Positions 1 to 9,065 of a DNA stretch of 64,000 nt are shown in pieces. The stretch's first letter is position 1; each line of letters starts with the position of its first letter. The position numbers and the translations under genes were made by a program. The notes under the pieces were generated by a model. The model had not been told where the DNA came from. It saw only the letters and a list, made by a program, of their open reading frames with translations, and did not search any database. The DNA is taken from contig NZ_FOIA01000003.1 of the NCBI RefSeq assembly GCF_900111605.1, positions 1 to 64,000 on the forward strand, written 5' to 3'. The DNA comes from Nitrosomonas marina (GTDB taxonomy: Bacteria; Pseudomonadota; Gammaproteobacteria; Burkholderiales; Nitrosomonadaceae).

Positions 1-2768
1 CTGCCGAGATCGACAGTGCCGACGCGCAGTTGCGATACGCTGCCGCTATCGGCCGATGCCAGATGCAGCGTCGGTTTCTGTGTATCGTAAAGTTCAGTTG
101 CACCGCCACCTGGTGCACCGATATCGATCCAGCGAGACAATGTTGCCAGTTCATTGGCGGAAATCGAGGTTGGGTGGTTGGCGCCAAAATCGATATCGTC
201 CGAAAACTGCGCATCGGTGCGGTTGTCGGTGCGCTGATTCGCGGCTTTCCAGTAGAGCAGACTGCCGCGGGAATTGAATGCGCGGAGGTAGCGTGTCATC
301 TGCGGGCGTCTGAAGCTTAAACCGGCGGGTCCGGCGCCTGTTGCAACTTGCTTGTCAGGTGCGACACAGCTCTGACTTTTATCGGCGACCAGGCACCACC
401 AGGTTGTATTGGGCTTGTTATTTGCGCCGCCGGTGTTATTGAGCGAAAGTCCGCCCGCAGGTGAATTCCCGCTGTGACAGGAAGCGCAGTGCTGGTCGAA
501 AATGGGCTTGATATCGCGCGTAAACTCGATGCGCATACCGTAACCGGGCAGCGTGCGTGTTTGCACGGTATTGCCGGATTTGCCGGCTAGCAGTGGCACG
601 GTACCTTCACCGAGTCGTGGAATGGTATATCCGGACTGTGCGGCAAAAGTGGTGTCGAATTGCGTGCGTCCCGGTCTGGAATGGACATGACAACCGTTGC
701 AGGTTTTCTGTTCGCCGGGGCGCAGACTTTGCCAGGTCTGGTCGGTGTTGAGCGTGCGCCCGTCACAATCGATGCCTTGCATGAGGTATGGCATGTTGGC
801 AGGCATGCGCACCAGAAAGCTGGTATCGGGATGGCCGCTGGCGTCAATCGCACGGCTGCCGTCGGTATGACGGTTCAATACCGGAAATTCACCGAGAATC
901 GTTACGCGTTCGCCGGCTATATTGGCAATCTCGTTAACAACATTTCTGTTCCGGTTGGGCATATTGCCGAGAATGCGTACGCCGCACAGATCGTCGTCGG
1001 TGTAGTCAATGGTGTCGGTGCCTTGGAGATTGAACTGATGTTCACCGATGAAATGAATGCCGTGCTTGGGATCGGTTTCGCGATCGGTAATGGAAGCGGC
1101 GCCGAGCAGACCAAAAGGCGTGCCGGTTTCCAGGCTTGGATGACTGGTGCGTACATCCGCTCTTTCGATGGTGTCGGGATGATCGACACCATGGATATTG
1201 GCGTAGGGCACCACGGCGCGTCCCATGATTTCATGCCAGTCTTTTGAATCGACAACCATTTCCAGGTCGCCCGGGTGTTGAGACGGAATCTGTGTGGCGC
1301 GATAGAGCCCGACGTCGCACCCCGGTGTATCCATTTCCAGTGAGGTAACCAGGTTCATCGCAACACCGCTACCGCCACCACTGGTCAGTGGCGGGGCTTG
1401 CTTGCCAAGCTCGTTAAAAACCGAATTGTTTACCACTACACTGCACGCACCTTTACCCCATGCCATCATCAGGCCATTATTCGGTAAAGCTGCCGGATGA
1501 CCGAGTTTGCCGGCAAATGGTAGCGGGTCAGCGTAATTGGGGTGTGAGATCGGTTGAACGCCCAGCCAGCCCACCGTAAAAGATGATGTGTCATCGCTGT
1601 GTGTCCAGTCTGCAAAATTAATGGCATCACGAGGAACAAAAAAATCAGCATGATTTGTAACTTCATGCGGGCTTTTGCCTTCCTGTCCTTTCGGCTCCGG
1701 CATGACACCAACTAAATAACCCAGTCCTTTGTTGTTTTGTCGATAGTAGTCAGCGAACCAGATTCGGTCATCGGATGTCTGCGTGATAAAGTGTGCAGCC
1801 TTGTGGTCTGCGCCAAAGTAGCTTTTTGCATGATCGCCGCTGTGCTGCCCGTAGATCGGGAAGTTTTCTGCACCATCAGGATCCTGTGCATAAATGTGAA
1901 ACAGGTTATCAATTGTGGTATGCGTACCAGCGCCATTATTTGAATAGCGAAACGGCAGGCCGCCGAATATCTGCCAGCTTGAGTAGGCCAGGCGGCCGTC
2001 TCTGAGCATATACGGGTGCTGTTCCTGTGACAATGAATGGTGACTGGCCAGGTCCGGATTTTTACCATCGATATCCACGGTCCAGATCCGGGTGCCTTTT
2101 TTTGATTCGGTGGTACCCCAGACGACTGTAGTGGTATGGTCGTCCCTGGTCGAAGTAAATGCAATGCGCTGATTGCTGATGAACGCCGGGCCCGAATCGT
2201 ATACGCCGGTATTAAACGGCATGGCCTGTATTTGTTTGGTTGAGACGGTATAAAAGTGCAGATGTGCGCCCGTCGTAACCAGATGTTTGTTTGGGAAGTC
2301 ATAGTAACCAAGATCCACAGGGTCTGCGTCTGGATGCACAACCTGCGAATGGATGTGTTCGCGGTAATTGGCCAGGCTGCCGCGAAAAACGGAAAAAGCG
2401 ATTGTGTTGCCGTCAAAAGAAACCGCCGCATCGAGCGCTGCACAAGCATTCGATTGTGTTGAAGTGGTCGAGCAGTCGAAAATGACAGTTTCAACTCCGT
2501 TAGGATCGCGATAAACTAAATCGCAAGGGGCGCTGAAGTTCGAGAAAAAATTCGTGACATCCGGCAGTATGTCGTAGATGTCGAGACCGGTCATGGTTCT
2601 TGTCACCGTTTGCGATTGACCATTGATGGTGACATTGGCAGTCAGTTCAAAAGTGTCGGTCGTACGTTTGCACCTGGAATAGACAATTGGCTCTTGAGCA
2701 TAAGCGATAGATAGTTCAAAGAGACAGAATAAGATAATAGTAAAAATAAGTTTAATTCTTATACGCAT
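1..2768 (-). CDS. HzsA-like secreted beta-propeller/diheme cytochrome c protein (partial, 3' end outside window)
   Basis: One uninterrupted minus-strand reading frame runs from an ATG at 2768 to the window edge, about 922 codons with no stop. It starts with a signal peptide (charged MRIRIK, hydrophobic core, likely cleavage near AYA/QE, residue 24), so the product is exported. The first half contains PD40/TolB-like propeller repeats, for example IWTVDIDGKNP and HIYAQDPDGAENF. Two CXXCH haem c sites follow: CNGCH at residues 690-694 (687-701) and CASCH at 761-765 (474-488). Propeller, middle domain, then diheme cytochrome is the order of the hydrazine synthase alpha subunit family, whose relatives are common outside anammox bacteria. 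No HzsB/HzsC-like gene is visible, so hydrazine synthesis should not be inferred. The C-terminal remainder is missing. Open reading frames on the opposite strand here are shadows of this gene. Confidence 0.8.
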   Translation of the reverse strand, partial: MRIRIKLIFTIILFCLFELSIAYAQEPIVYSRCKRTTDTFELTANVTINGQSQTVTRTMTGLDIYDILPDVTNFFSNFSAPCDLVYRDPNGVETVIFDCSTTSTQSNACAALDAAVSFDGNTIAFSVFRGSLANYREHIHSQVVHPDADPVDLGYYDFPNKHLVTTGAHLHFYTVSTKQIQAMPFNTGVYDSGPAFISNQRIAFTSTRDDHTTTVVWGTTESKKGTRIWTVDIDGKNPDLASHHSLSQEQHPYMLRDGRLAYSSWQIFGGLPFRYSNNGAGTHTTIDNLFHIYAQDPDGAENFPIYGQHSGDHAKSYFGADHKAAHFITQTSDDRIWFADYYRQNNKGLGYLVGVMPEPKGQEGKSPHEVTNHADFFVPRDAINFADWTHSDDTSSFTVGWLGVQPISHPNYADPLPFAGKLGHPAALPNNGLMMAWGKGACSVVVNNSVFNELGKQAPPLTSGGGSGVAMNLVTSLEMDTPGCDVGLYRATQIPSQHPGDLEMVVDSKDWHEIMGRAVVPYANIHGVDHPDTIERADVRTSHPSLETGTPFGLLGAASITDRETDPKHGIHFIGEHQFNLQGTDTIDYTDDDLCGVRILGNMPNRNRNVVNEIANIAGERVTILGEFPVLNRHTDGSRAIDASGHPDTSFLVRMPANMPYLMQGIDCDGRTLNTDQTWQSLRPGEQKTCNGCHVHSRPGRTQFDTTFAAQSGYTIPRLGEGTVPLLAGKSGNTVQTRTLPGYGMRIEFTRDIKPIFDQHCASCHSGNSPAGGLSLNNTGGANNKPNTTWWCLVADKSQSCVAPDKQVATGAGPAGLSFRRPQMTRYLRAFNSRGSLLYWKAANQRTDNRTDAQFSDDIDFGANHPTSISANELATLSRWIDIGAPGGGATELYDTQKPTLHLASADSGSVSQLRVGTVDLG

Positions 2769-3350
2769 TACAAAACCCTGAGTTAATTTGTGTAAATAAT
2801 AATTACTCTTAACTGCGATCTATGTTGACTGGTGGTTTTTTTTATTCAGTACGTTCGCACCCTGAACATTCAGACCTTTTGGCGCCGGAATGAAGACGCT
2901 TTTTTTGTTTTATGGATATACCTGTTCAAAACAAGAAATCAGATATTTCAAATACAATCTTTAATTTGAATATTTGGCATGCAGAATATAGACGATACTG
3001 TTATATCAGCAGAATGCCGGTTAAATCGATGGATACGGCGGCCAGAAAATTACATACATAAAACGATCATGAGAAGTAAATTGATTGAATGAGTACAAGT
3101 AGGTGAACTTCATGCATGACAACGTCAAAATTTGGCCTGTAAATCAATATTCCGCGTTTTTCTTAGGAAACATCCATCACTGTTATCTTGAAAATCTGGT
3201 TGAAGACATCGAGATAATCCTTTCCCAAGAAAACGGGCGTAAGTATACAGGTAATTCATGACGCGCGTGTGACAAAATTACACAATATTTGACAACAGTG
3301 TAGTGGTAATATCGTAATTATCTGTTTTTATATTAAATAATGGAATTATT
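2769..3350. other. Intergenic region between the diheme gene and the M32 peptidase
   Basis: This divergent, AT-rich region must carry promoters for both flanking genes. A TTGACA at 3289-3294 could be a -35 element for the downstream peptidase gene, but no convincing -10 element sits at the ideal distance. It also holds one short open frame (3112-3261), listed separately. Nothing else was recognised. Confidence 0.5.
3112..3261 (+). CDS. Possible small hypothetical protein, 49 aa
   Basis: A short ATG-started frame ends in TGA at 3259-3261. An AGGTGA at 3101-3106 lies 5 nt before the ATG, a good Shine-Dalgarno match, which is the main support. The predicted peptide (starts MHDNVKIWPVN, ends GRKYTGNS) has an acidic middle and no signal peptide or obvious membrane segment. 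I recognise no family. It may be a chance frame; conservation in relatives would decide. Confidence 0.3.
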   Translation: MHDNVKIWPVNQYSAFFLGNIHHCYLENLVEDIEIILSQENGRKYTGNS

Positions 3351-4877
3351 GTGAGTAAAAATAATCTTTATCAAAGCCTGGTTGAGAAACTGGAGGAAAT
3401 TTCACATTTGAACGGTGTGATGAGTACGATGGGATGGGACCAGGAAGTTATGATGCCAGCAGGTGCAGCACAGGCACGTTCCAAACAGATTGCAACGCTC
3501 GCCGGCATCATTCATGAGCGTATGACGCATCCGTCTTTGGGCGAATGTCTCGAAATGTTGCAGGAAAAATGTAATCAGGAGAACGCAATTGAGCGGTGCA
3601 ATATTCTGGAAGCCAGACGTCAGTATGATTTAATGACTCGAATTCCCAAACGACTTGTACAAGCATTGGCTGAGTTGGGCTCTCGTGGCCAGACCACTTG
3701 GGTGCAGGCGCGGCGGGATAATACATTTGATAGTTTTGCTCCAGTAATTCAGGAGTTTCTGACGCTTAAGAAAGAATGGGCCAGCTGTGCTTTTCCAGAG
3801 ATGCAACCTTATGATGCTAATCTGGATCTGTTTGAACGGGGAACAACCTCAGCCGAAGTTTCCGTAATTTTTGATCAGTTGAAAACAGCCCTGATACCGT
3901 TGATCGACTCGATTAGGGGCCATGATTATCAACCGGATACCAGCTTCTTAAAAGGTTATTTTGCGATCGATAAACAAGCGGAACTGGCGCGGATAATCAG
4001 TAAAGATATCGGATTCGATTTTCAAAAAGGGCGCATGGATGTGTCGGTTCATCCGTTTTGTGGCGGTAGCCATCCGACAGATGTGCGTATTACGACACGT
4101 TATACCGAGCTGGATTTTATCGAATCATTATATGCCGCCATCCATGAAACCGGACATGCACTGTATGAACAGGGACGTATGCCTGGATACGAGGATTTGC
4201 CGGTTTCCGAATCGTTAACGATGGGCATACATGAATCACAGTCGCTTTTCTGGGAGCGCATGATTGGACAAAGCAGAGTATTCTGCGCCCATTATTTTGA
4301 ATTGATTTCAAAAACCTTTCCAGATAATTTTCAGAATAAAACGGCAGATTCACTTTATCAGGCCGTCAATGCCTGTCAGCCCGGGTTGATCAGAGTGGAA
4401 GCGGATGAATTGACCTACCCACTGCATGTCATATTGCGTTTTGAAATCGAGAAGGATTTGTTTGAAGACAAAATCGCAGTCGAAGATCTACCGGCGGTAT
4501 GGAACGAAAAAATGGTTTCGTATCTGGGTATTAGTCCTCCAAATGATTCGCTGGGTGTGCTGCAGGATTCACATTGGAGTGCGGGTGCATTTGGTTACTT
4601 TCCCTCTTATACGTTGGGTGCGATTTATGCATGTCAATTCTACGCAGCGGCACAAAAGGATTTAGGAGATATTGAGAGCAAGATTACAGCAGGGGAGTTT
4701 GCACCAATCAAACACTGGTTGAACGAGAAAATACACAGTCAGGGAAGACTGTACACACCTAGGGAGCTGGTGCTCAGGATAACCGGCGAGCCGCTAAATG
4801 GAATGCGTTTGATTGAATATCTTGAAGCCAAATATGGAGAATTATACCGGCTGAATGGCAAAGGGATTTCAGCCTGA
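3351..4877 (+). CDS. M32 family metallocarboxypeptidase (carboxypeptidase Taq type)
   Basis: A cytoplasmic zinc carboxypeptidase that removes C-terminal residues from peptides. The zinc motif HETGH is at residues 265-269 inside AAIHETGHALYEQG, and the downstream HESQSLFWER block is the second M32 signature. The length of 508 aa matches the family norm of about 500. The start is GTG at 3351: the nearby ATG a few bases upstream is out of frame and hits a stop, and a purine-rich GGAA precedes the GTG. It stands alone, with long non-coding stretches on both sides, so it is probably monocistronic. Confidence 0.93.
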   Translation: MSKNNLYQSLVEKLEEISHLNGVMSTMGWDQEVMMPAGAAQARSKQIATLAGIIHERMTHPSLGECLEMLQEKCNQENAIERCNILEARRQYDLMTRIPKRLVQALAELGSRGQTTWVQARRDNTFDSFAPVIQEFLTLKKEWASCAFPEMQPYDANLDLFERGTTSAEVSVIFDQLKTALIPLIDSIRGHDYQPDTSFLKGYFAIDKQAELARIISKDIGFDFQKGRMDVSVHPFCGGSHPTDVRITTRYTELDFIESLYAAIHETGHALYEQGRMPGYEDLPVSESLTMGIHESQSLFWERMIGQSRVFCAHYFELISKTFPDNFQNKTADSLYQAVNACQPGLIRVEADELTYPLHVILRFEIEKDLFEDKIAVEDLPAVWNEKMVSYLGISPPNDSLGVLQDSHWSAGAFGYFPSYTLGAIYACQFYAAAQKDLGDIESKITAGEFAPIKHWLNEKIHSQGRLYTPRELVLRITGEPLNGMRLIEYLEAKYGELYRLNGKGISA

Positions 4878-5248
4878 CCGGTAGATAAAAAATGCAGAAA
4901 CTGTGCAGAAAACAACCCTGATCTGGATTTTTTCGAATTTAGCGTTTATTGAATTGATAAAACATATAACATTATGAATTTCAATATATAAAATAAAAAT
5001 ACTAAAATTTGGATGGCTATTTTATGAAATAGCGGAGCCGCCCGTATATATGTGCTCATAGGATGAATAACATGTTAATTACAAACAGATTATATAGGAT
5101 AATTAAATAAAATTTTTTGATTTTCGAAACCATAATCTTTCTTCACGAATTTTTCACATCCCCTGTGTTAAATTTTCGCTGCACATTTAAGCAAGTCAAA
5201 AGTAAAACGAAATGAGTTTGATAATTATAATTGGGGAGAAAGTTTTAT
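4878..5248. other. AT-rich intergenic region upstream of the SulP gene
   Basis: This stretch of about 370 bases is AT-rich with runs of A and T and no open frame worth calling. It should contain the promoter of the sulP-type gene. No clear -35/-10 pair, terminator or operator could be picked out. Confidence 0.4.
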
Positions 5249-6622
5249 ATGAGTTCTGAAAAAGAAAATAATCCGTCAAGCGGTGCGCCCGCTGCATCCG
5301 GTGAAAATCTGGCGCCTGATGGATCTGTTGTACTGACAGCTGACAAACATTTTGGCGCCGCTGCGTTCCAGGCGAAATATGCCATGCGCGATATGTTTGC
5401 CGGTATTATCACCGGTACTATGGCGATCCCGCTGTCGATCGGTATCGCGATGATGTCCGATTATCCGATTAAAGTCGGTTTGGCCACCGTCGTATTTGCC
5501 AGCTTTGTTGGCTGGACGATGGCCTGGTTCAGACCCGGTAACTACATTGGCAGTGCCGGTATTGCTGCCGGTCTGGCGCCTGCACTAGCGCTCGGTGTCG
5601 CTTCGTTTGGCATGGAAAACATGGCTTTTTGTATTTTCCTGACGGCTGCGATGCAGGCGGTTTGCTGGTATTACAACTGGCAGAAATATCTACTGGTTGC
5701 GGTGCCGGTTTATCTGGTTGAAGGACTGTTGGCCGGAATTGGTCTGAAGATCTTCTTGAAATTCTTCGAATTCACGTATGAAATTCCGGAAGCAGCCGTT
5801 ACCGAAGAGTTCTGGAATACTGCTCGGATAATAATGTGTGCGATATCGGCGGTAGGTATGGCAGTATTTATTGTTTTATTCTCTAAATTCAAGGATATAC
5901 AGCCAGCCATACCGTATTTTGTATTGATCATTGGTGGTGCACTTGTGGGTCTGTTTGTACAGGTGCCAATGATTACGGTTGAAGATGTCGATCTTTATTT
6001 TAGAATTCCATTACCCGCAGCTGATGTGACCATTATGATGATGGTGCTGATGATACTGTTCTGCGCAATGCTGGCGACGATTGACGTGATCGAGCAGGTG
6101 ATGAGTAACGCCGCGATTGAAAAAATCGATCCGCTGAAGCGTAAATGTAACAGTAACAACAGTCTGCTGGCGATCTGGATCGCCAATATGGGTTCCAGCT
6201 TCTTTGGCGGTATGACCAATCTGGACGGCCTGGCGAAAAGCACCACCAACAGACTGGCAGGCGCGTATACCAAATTCTCGCTGGTATTCATTGGCTCGGT
6301 GGTCGCATTCTTCTTGTTCAACTCCGAATATCTGGAGTACCTGCCAAAATTTGCTCTGGCAGCGATCATGATGTTCTCGGGCTACAAGATGATTGCCGGT
6401 CTGGTACACGTAACGCACTACGGTCCGTATGCAATGATGCTGGCAATTGCAACAGGTCTGCTGGTTTTCGAACTGGGCATCTTCGAGGGTCTTATTATTG
6501 CATTGATTGCTCACGCCGTAATTCATTACATGGTATACACCAAGCATGACAACATGCCTGGAAGAGACGTCGTCAAGCGTTACTTTGAGAACCTGAAACG
6601 CGATAGCGGCAACTTGCAATAA
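5249..6622 (+). CDS. SulP family anion transporter without STAS domain (likely bicarbonate uptake)
   Basis: A polytopic inner-membrane transporter of 457 aa with the SulP-type hydrophobic core of about 10-12 segments. The N-terminal 40 residues are hydrophilic. The protein ends about 30 residues after the last membrane segment, so the C-terminal STAS domain usual in SulP proteins is absent. The ATG at 5249 is chosen because a strong GGGGAGA (5233-5239) sits about 9 nt upstream; an in-frame TTG at 5231 would overlap that site. SulP proteins move sulfate, bicarbonate or other anions. Bicarbonate is inferred here only from the neighbouring DAB inorganic-carbon cluster. A terminator-like structure follows it. 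Confidence 0.85.
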   Translation: MSSEKENNPSSGAPAASGENLAPDGSVVLTADKHFGAAAFQAKYAMRDMFAGIITGTMAIPLSIGIAMMSDYPIKVGLATVVFASFVGWTMAWFRPGNYIGSAGIAAGLAPALALGVASFGMENMAFCIFLTAAMQAVCWYYNWQKYLLVAVPVYLVEGLLAGIGLKIFLKFFEFTYEIPEAAVTEEFWNTARIIMCAISAVGMAVFIVLFSKFKDIQPAIPYFVLIIGGALVGLFVQVPMITVEDVDLYFRIPLPAADVTIMMMVLMILFCAMLATIDVIEQVMSNAAIEKIDPLKRKCNSNNSLLAIWIANMGSSFFGGMTNLDGLAKSTTNRLAGAYTKFSLVFIGSVVAFFLFNSEYLEYLPKFALAAIMMFSGYKMIAGLVHVTHYGPYAMMLAIATGLLVFELGIFEGLIIALIAHAVIHYMVYTKHDNMPGRDVVKRYFENLKRDSGNLQ

Positions 6623-6663
6623 TCGAGAATCTTTCAAATTCATTAATTAGCGTGAGTAACGAA

Positions 6664-6722
6664 GGGCGGGCCAGACCATATCTAGACTAGATGGATTTTG
6701 TAAGGTAAGGCCTGTCCTTTTT
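6664..6722 (+). terminator. Nested stem-loop with T run after the SulP gene
   Basis: GGGCGGGCC (6664-6672) can pair with GGCCTGTCC (6709-6717) through nine positions including two G-U pairs, and is followed directly by five T (6718-6722). The loop contains a smaller palindrome built on TCTAG-A-CTAGA. It lies between the SulP gene and the UspA gene, so it may terminate the first transcript or attenuate read-through into the second. Confidence 0.6.
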
Positions 6723-6753
6723 AAACCTAGGATACGATCAAAAGGGATGCATA

Positions 6754-7161
6754 ATGTATAAGAAAATCATGGTAGCAATAGATGGCAGTGAAACGGCACA
6801 AAATGCTCTGGAGGAAGCAGAGAATATCGCTAATTCATATAACGCCGGTTTATGTATCGTGCACTGTATTACGGGTGAGGAAGCTGCTGACAAAGCGGCA
6901 GGCCAAGCTCTATTGGAAAAATCAGAGGAATCGGTCAACGCATTGAGTATTGAAACCCGTTTGCTGGAGGCAAATATTGCATACGGCACGAATGGAATCT
7001 CAGATGCCATCGGAGATGCGGTGAAAGATTGGGGTGCGGATTTGCTGGTGGTAGGCACTGCCAACCGCAGGGGCCTGGAGCGTTTCGTTGTCGGCTCCGT
7101 GGCAGAACAGTTGGTAAGTCTTGTGGAGTCTTCCATATTGCTGGTACGTCCACAAAAATAA
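6754..7161 (+). CDS. Universal stress protein, UspA family
   Basis: A single-domain Usp of 135 aa, the usual length. The N-terminal strand KKIMVAIDGSE carries the conserved nucleotide-binding Asp. The C-terminal block GTANRRGLERFVVGS resembles the ATP-binding G-2x-G-9x-G-S/T signature but is imperfect, with R after the first G pair. It lies between the SulP transporter and the DAB operon, each separated from it by non-coding sequence, so it is probably transcribed alone or by read-through from the SulP gene. Its cytoplasmic role, perhaps nucleotide sensing linked to carbon status, is inference. Confidence 0.88.
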   Translation: MYKKIMVAIDGSETAQNALEEAENIANSYNAGLCIVHCITGEEAADKAAGQALLEKSEESVNALSIETRLLEANIAYGTNGISDAIGDAVKDWGADLLVVGTANRRGLERFVVGSVAEQLVSLVESSILLVRPQK

Positions 7162-7581
7162 AGAGCTGAATATTCACTTGTTGATATAGTAATTAGCTCA
7201 TAAAAGAAATAAGAAAATGTCGTGCATAACGTTCAAAGTGAATTCAGCTGTTTCTTTGAAACAGGGCGTTGGAGCACAGATGTACAACAAACACGGTTAT
7301 TGCTCTCTCGTGAAAATAAGCAGTGTTTTACTTGTTAACAAATGCAAGTGGTCTGGCCAGAATCAGGAGGTTTGTTCCGTTGGCTGATAGATCAGTTATC
7401 ATTTTTTTCATGTAGATGGGGCGTAAGTCAATGCTGACGAGTTTGGTTGGATTGCCGGGTTAAAATAGACTATCGCGTTTTAAAATGCGGTGTACATTGA
7501 ACATGTGCTGAACATGTTCAGTCCTCATTATTTCTTTAACTGAGTAATTGCTTTTTTAAGTAAGAAGGTTAAATTGATATA
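7162..7581. other. Intergenic region carrying the presumed DAB operon control region
   Basis: About 420 bases without a credible gene. It separates the UspA gene from the first NuoM-like gene and must hold the promoter of the six-gene carbon-uptake unit. The clearest element is a 14-base perfect palindrome at 7508-7521, listed separately. Confidence 0.5.
7497..7521. promoter_or_regulatory. Palindrome/direct-repeat operator candidate upstream of the DAB operon
   Basis: CTGAACATGTTCAG at 7508-7521 is a perfect 14-base palindrome. The preceding TTGAACATGT (7497-7506) repeats its left part, giving two spaced TGAACATG copies about 60 bases before the first gene of the operon. The position and symmetry fit a dimeric repressor or LysR-type activator site. 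The regulator is not identified. Confidence 0.45.
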
Positions 7582-9054
7582 ATGGGGATACTCAGTACAC
7601 TATTATTGACGCCGCTTTTAGGTATACTTGTTCTGGCAATCCTGCCGGGCGGTAATGCCAGTCAGATTCGCTTTACTGCGAATCTTTTTGCGACTGTAGT
7701 ATTTTTATTCAGCTGTTGGCTTGTTGTCGACTACAACCAGCTATACGGCGATATACAGTACTACGAACAGTTTATCTACAATCCGAACTTTAATTCGGCT
7801 TTCGCTTTGGGTGTAGACGGGCTGTCTTTGCCAATGGTTGTTCTGGCAGCCATGCTGACCCTGATTGCGTTACTTGCGTCCTTCAGCGTCGTTCATAATA
7901 TCAAAAGTTACTATATAAGCGTCTTGCTGCTTGAACTGGGCATGCTGGGCGTATTCCTCTCCCAGGATTGGTCGTTGTTCTATATATTCTGGGAATTAAC
8001 GCTCATTCCGCTTTTTATTCTCATTGCACGCTGGGGTGGGACGCGCCGTCATGTCGCCAGTATTAACTTTGTGTTATATACCATGGGCGGTTCGATTTTC
8101 ATGCTGGTCAGTTTGTTGGCGATCAGCCAGTATATGCCAGAGCACGGCGGTACGTTGATGGCTGATATGACCGAGGCTGCTCGTAGTATGCCAAGAGATG
8201 AGCAACTATGGGTATTACTCGGTTTTCTGATAGGTTTCGGCGTCAAGATGCCCGTTTTCCCGCTTCACGGATGGTTGCCTTTGGCGCATGTGGAAGCACC
8301 CAGCCCGGTCAGTATTTTGCTGTCGGGTATTCTGCTCAAGATGGGTGCTTACGGTTTGATCCGTGTTGTTGTGATGCTGCCGGAAGCGACTTTGATTGTA
8401 CAGCCCTATCTACTGTTCATCGCATTGTTCGGTATGATATACGGCGGCGTGCTTGCCTGGCGGCAATCCGATCTTAAAGCCATGGTGGCGTACTCTTCGG
8501 TGAGTCATATGGGTATTGTGCTGCTTGGTATAGCAACCCTGAATTTTACCGGTCTGACCGGGGCCGTACTGCAAATGACCGCCCATGGACTGGTTGCCGG
8601 GGCGCTGTTTCTGCTGGTCGGTTTGCTGTATGAACGTACCCACACGCGGAATATTCTCGACTACAGTTCTTTGGTCCAGGTGATGCCGCGCTTTGCCTTT
8701 TTCATGACAATTACCTTATTTGCAGCGATGGGTATGCCAGGTACGGTCGGCTTTGTGGCTGAACTGCATGCAGTGATTGGCGGTTATCAGCAATGGGGTA
8801 ATCTCATGCTGTTTCTCGGTTTGAGTATTCTCATCAGTGCTGCTTATGCTATGCGGACAGTGGGCATGCTGTTCACAGGACCGGTCAAGCCGCAAATGCG
8901 AGAGATTGAAGATTTAAAACTGTATGAACTGGTAGCGGCCATTATTCTTGTGGCGGCAATTGTGTTGATGGGTTTGTGGCCTTCACCGCTAATTGATTTG
9001 TCCGTAGCGACCATTACCCAGATGAATGACTTTATCAGTCAAAGTATTCAATAG
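7582..9054 (+). CDS. NuoM-like proton-translocating subunit, first gene of the DAB operon
   Basis: A polytopic antiporter-like membrane protein of 490 aa of the NuoM/MrpD family. The charged residues of the proton path are present: Glu in FWELTLIPLF, Lys in GVKMPVFPLHGWLP, Lys in ILLKMGAYGL and Glu in GFVAELHAV. It therefore looks like a functional channel subunit rather than a decayed copy. The ATG at 7582 follows a purine-rich AAGAAGG somewhat distantly. The dabA gene begins 11 bases after the stop. In this context it probably feeds proton (or sodium) motive force into the inorganic-carbon pump rather than acting in respiratory complex I, whose other subunits are absent here. Confidence 0.85.
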   Translation: MGILSTLLLTPLLGILVLAILPGGNASQIRFTANLFATVVFLFSCWLVVDYNQLYGDIQYYEQFIYNPNFNSAFALGVDGLSLPMVVLAAMLTLIALLASFSVVHNIKSYYISVLLLELGMLGVFLSQDWSLFYIFWELTLIPLFILIARWGGTRRHVASINFVLYTMGGSIFMLVSLLAISQYMPEHGGTLMADMTEAARSMPRDEQLWVLLGFLIGFGVKMPVFPLHGWLPLAHVEAPSPVSILLSGILLKMGAYGLIRVVVMLPEATLIVQPYLLFIALFGMIYGGVLAWRQSDLKAMVAYSSVSHMGIVLLGIATLNFTGLTGAVLQMTAHGLVAGALFLLVGLLYERTHTRNILDYSSLVQVMPRFAFFMTITLFAAMGMPGTVGFVAELHAVIGGYQQWGNLMLFLGLSILISAAYAMRTVGMLFTGPVKPQMREIEDLKLYELVAAIILVAAIVLMGLWPSPLIDLSVATITQMNDFISQSIQ

Positions 9055-9065
9055 GATTGATGCAT

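Noticed and set aside
660..1247. Plus-strand frame of 195 aa and other frames inside 1-2770
   Set aside because: They lie antisense or out of frame to one continuous minus-strand frame that encodes a signal peptide, propeller repeats and two CXXCH motifs; the other frames show no family pattern.
1712..2494. Minus-strand frame of 260 aa
   Set aside because: Same strand as the diheme gene but a different frame; composition is Arg/Ser/Thr-rich as expected for a shadow frame.
1..2768. Hydrazine synthase, that is, anammox metabolism
   Set aside because: Only an alpha-subunit-like protein is visible; HzsB/HzsC-like subunits are missing and the family is broader than anammox bacteria.
6011..6643. 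Minus-strand frame of 210 aa opposite the SulP gene
   Set aside because: His/Gln-rich antisense shadow of a membrane protein; no ribosome site or family.
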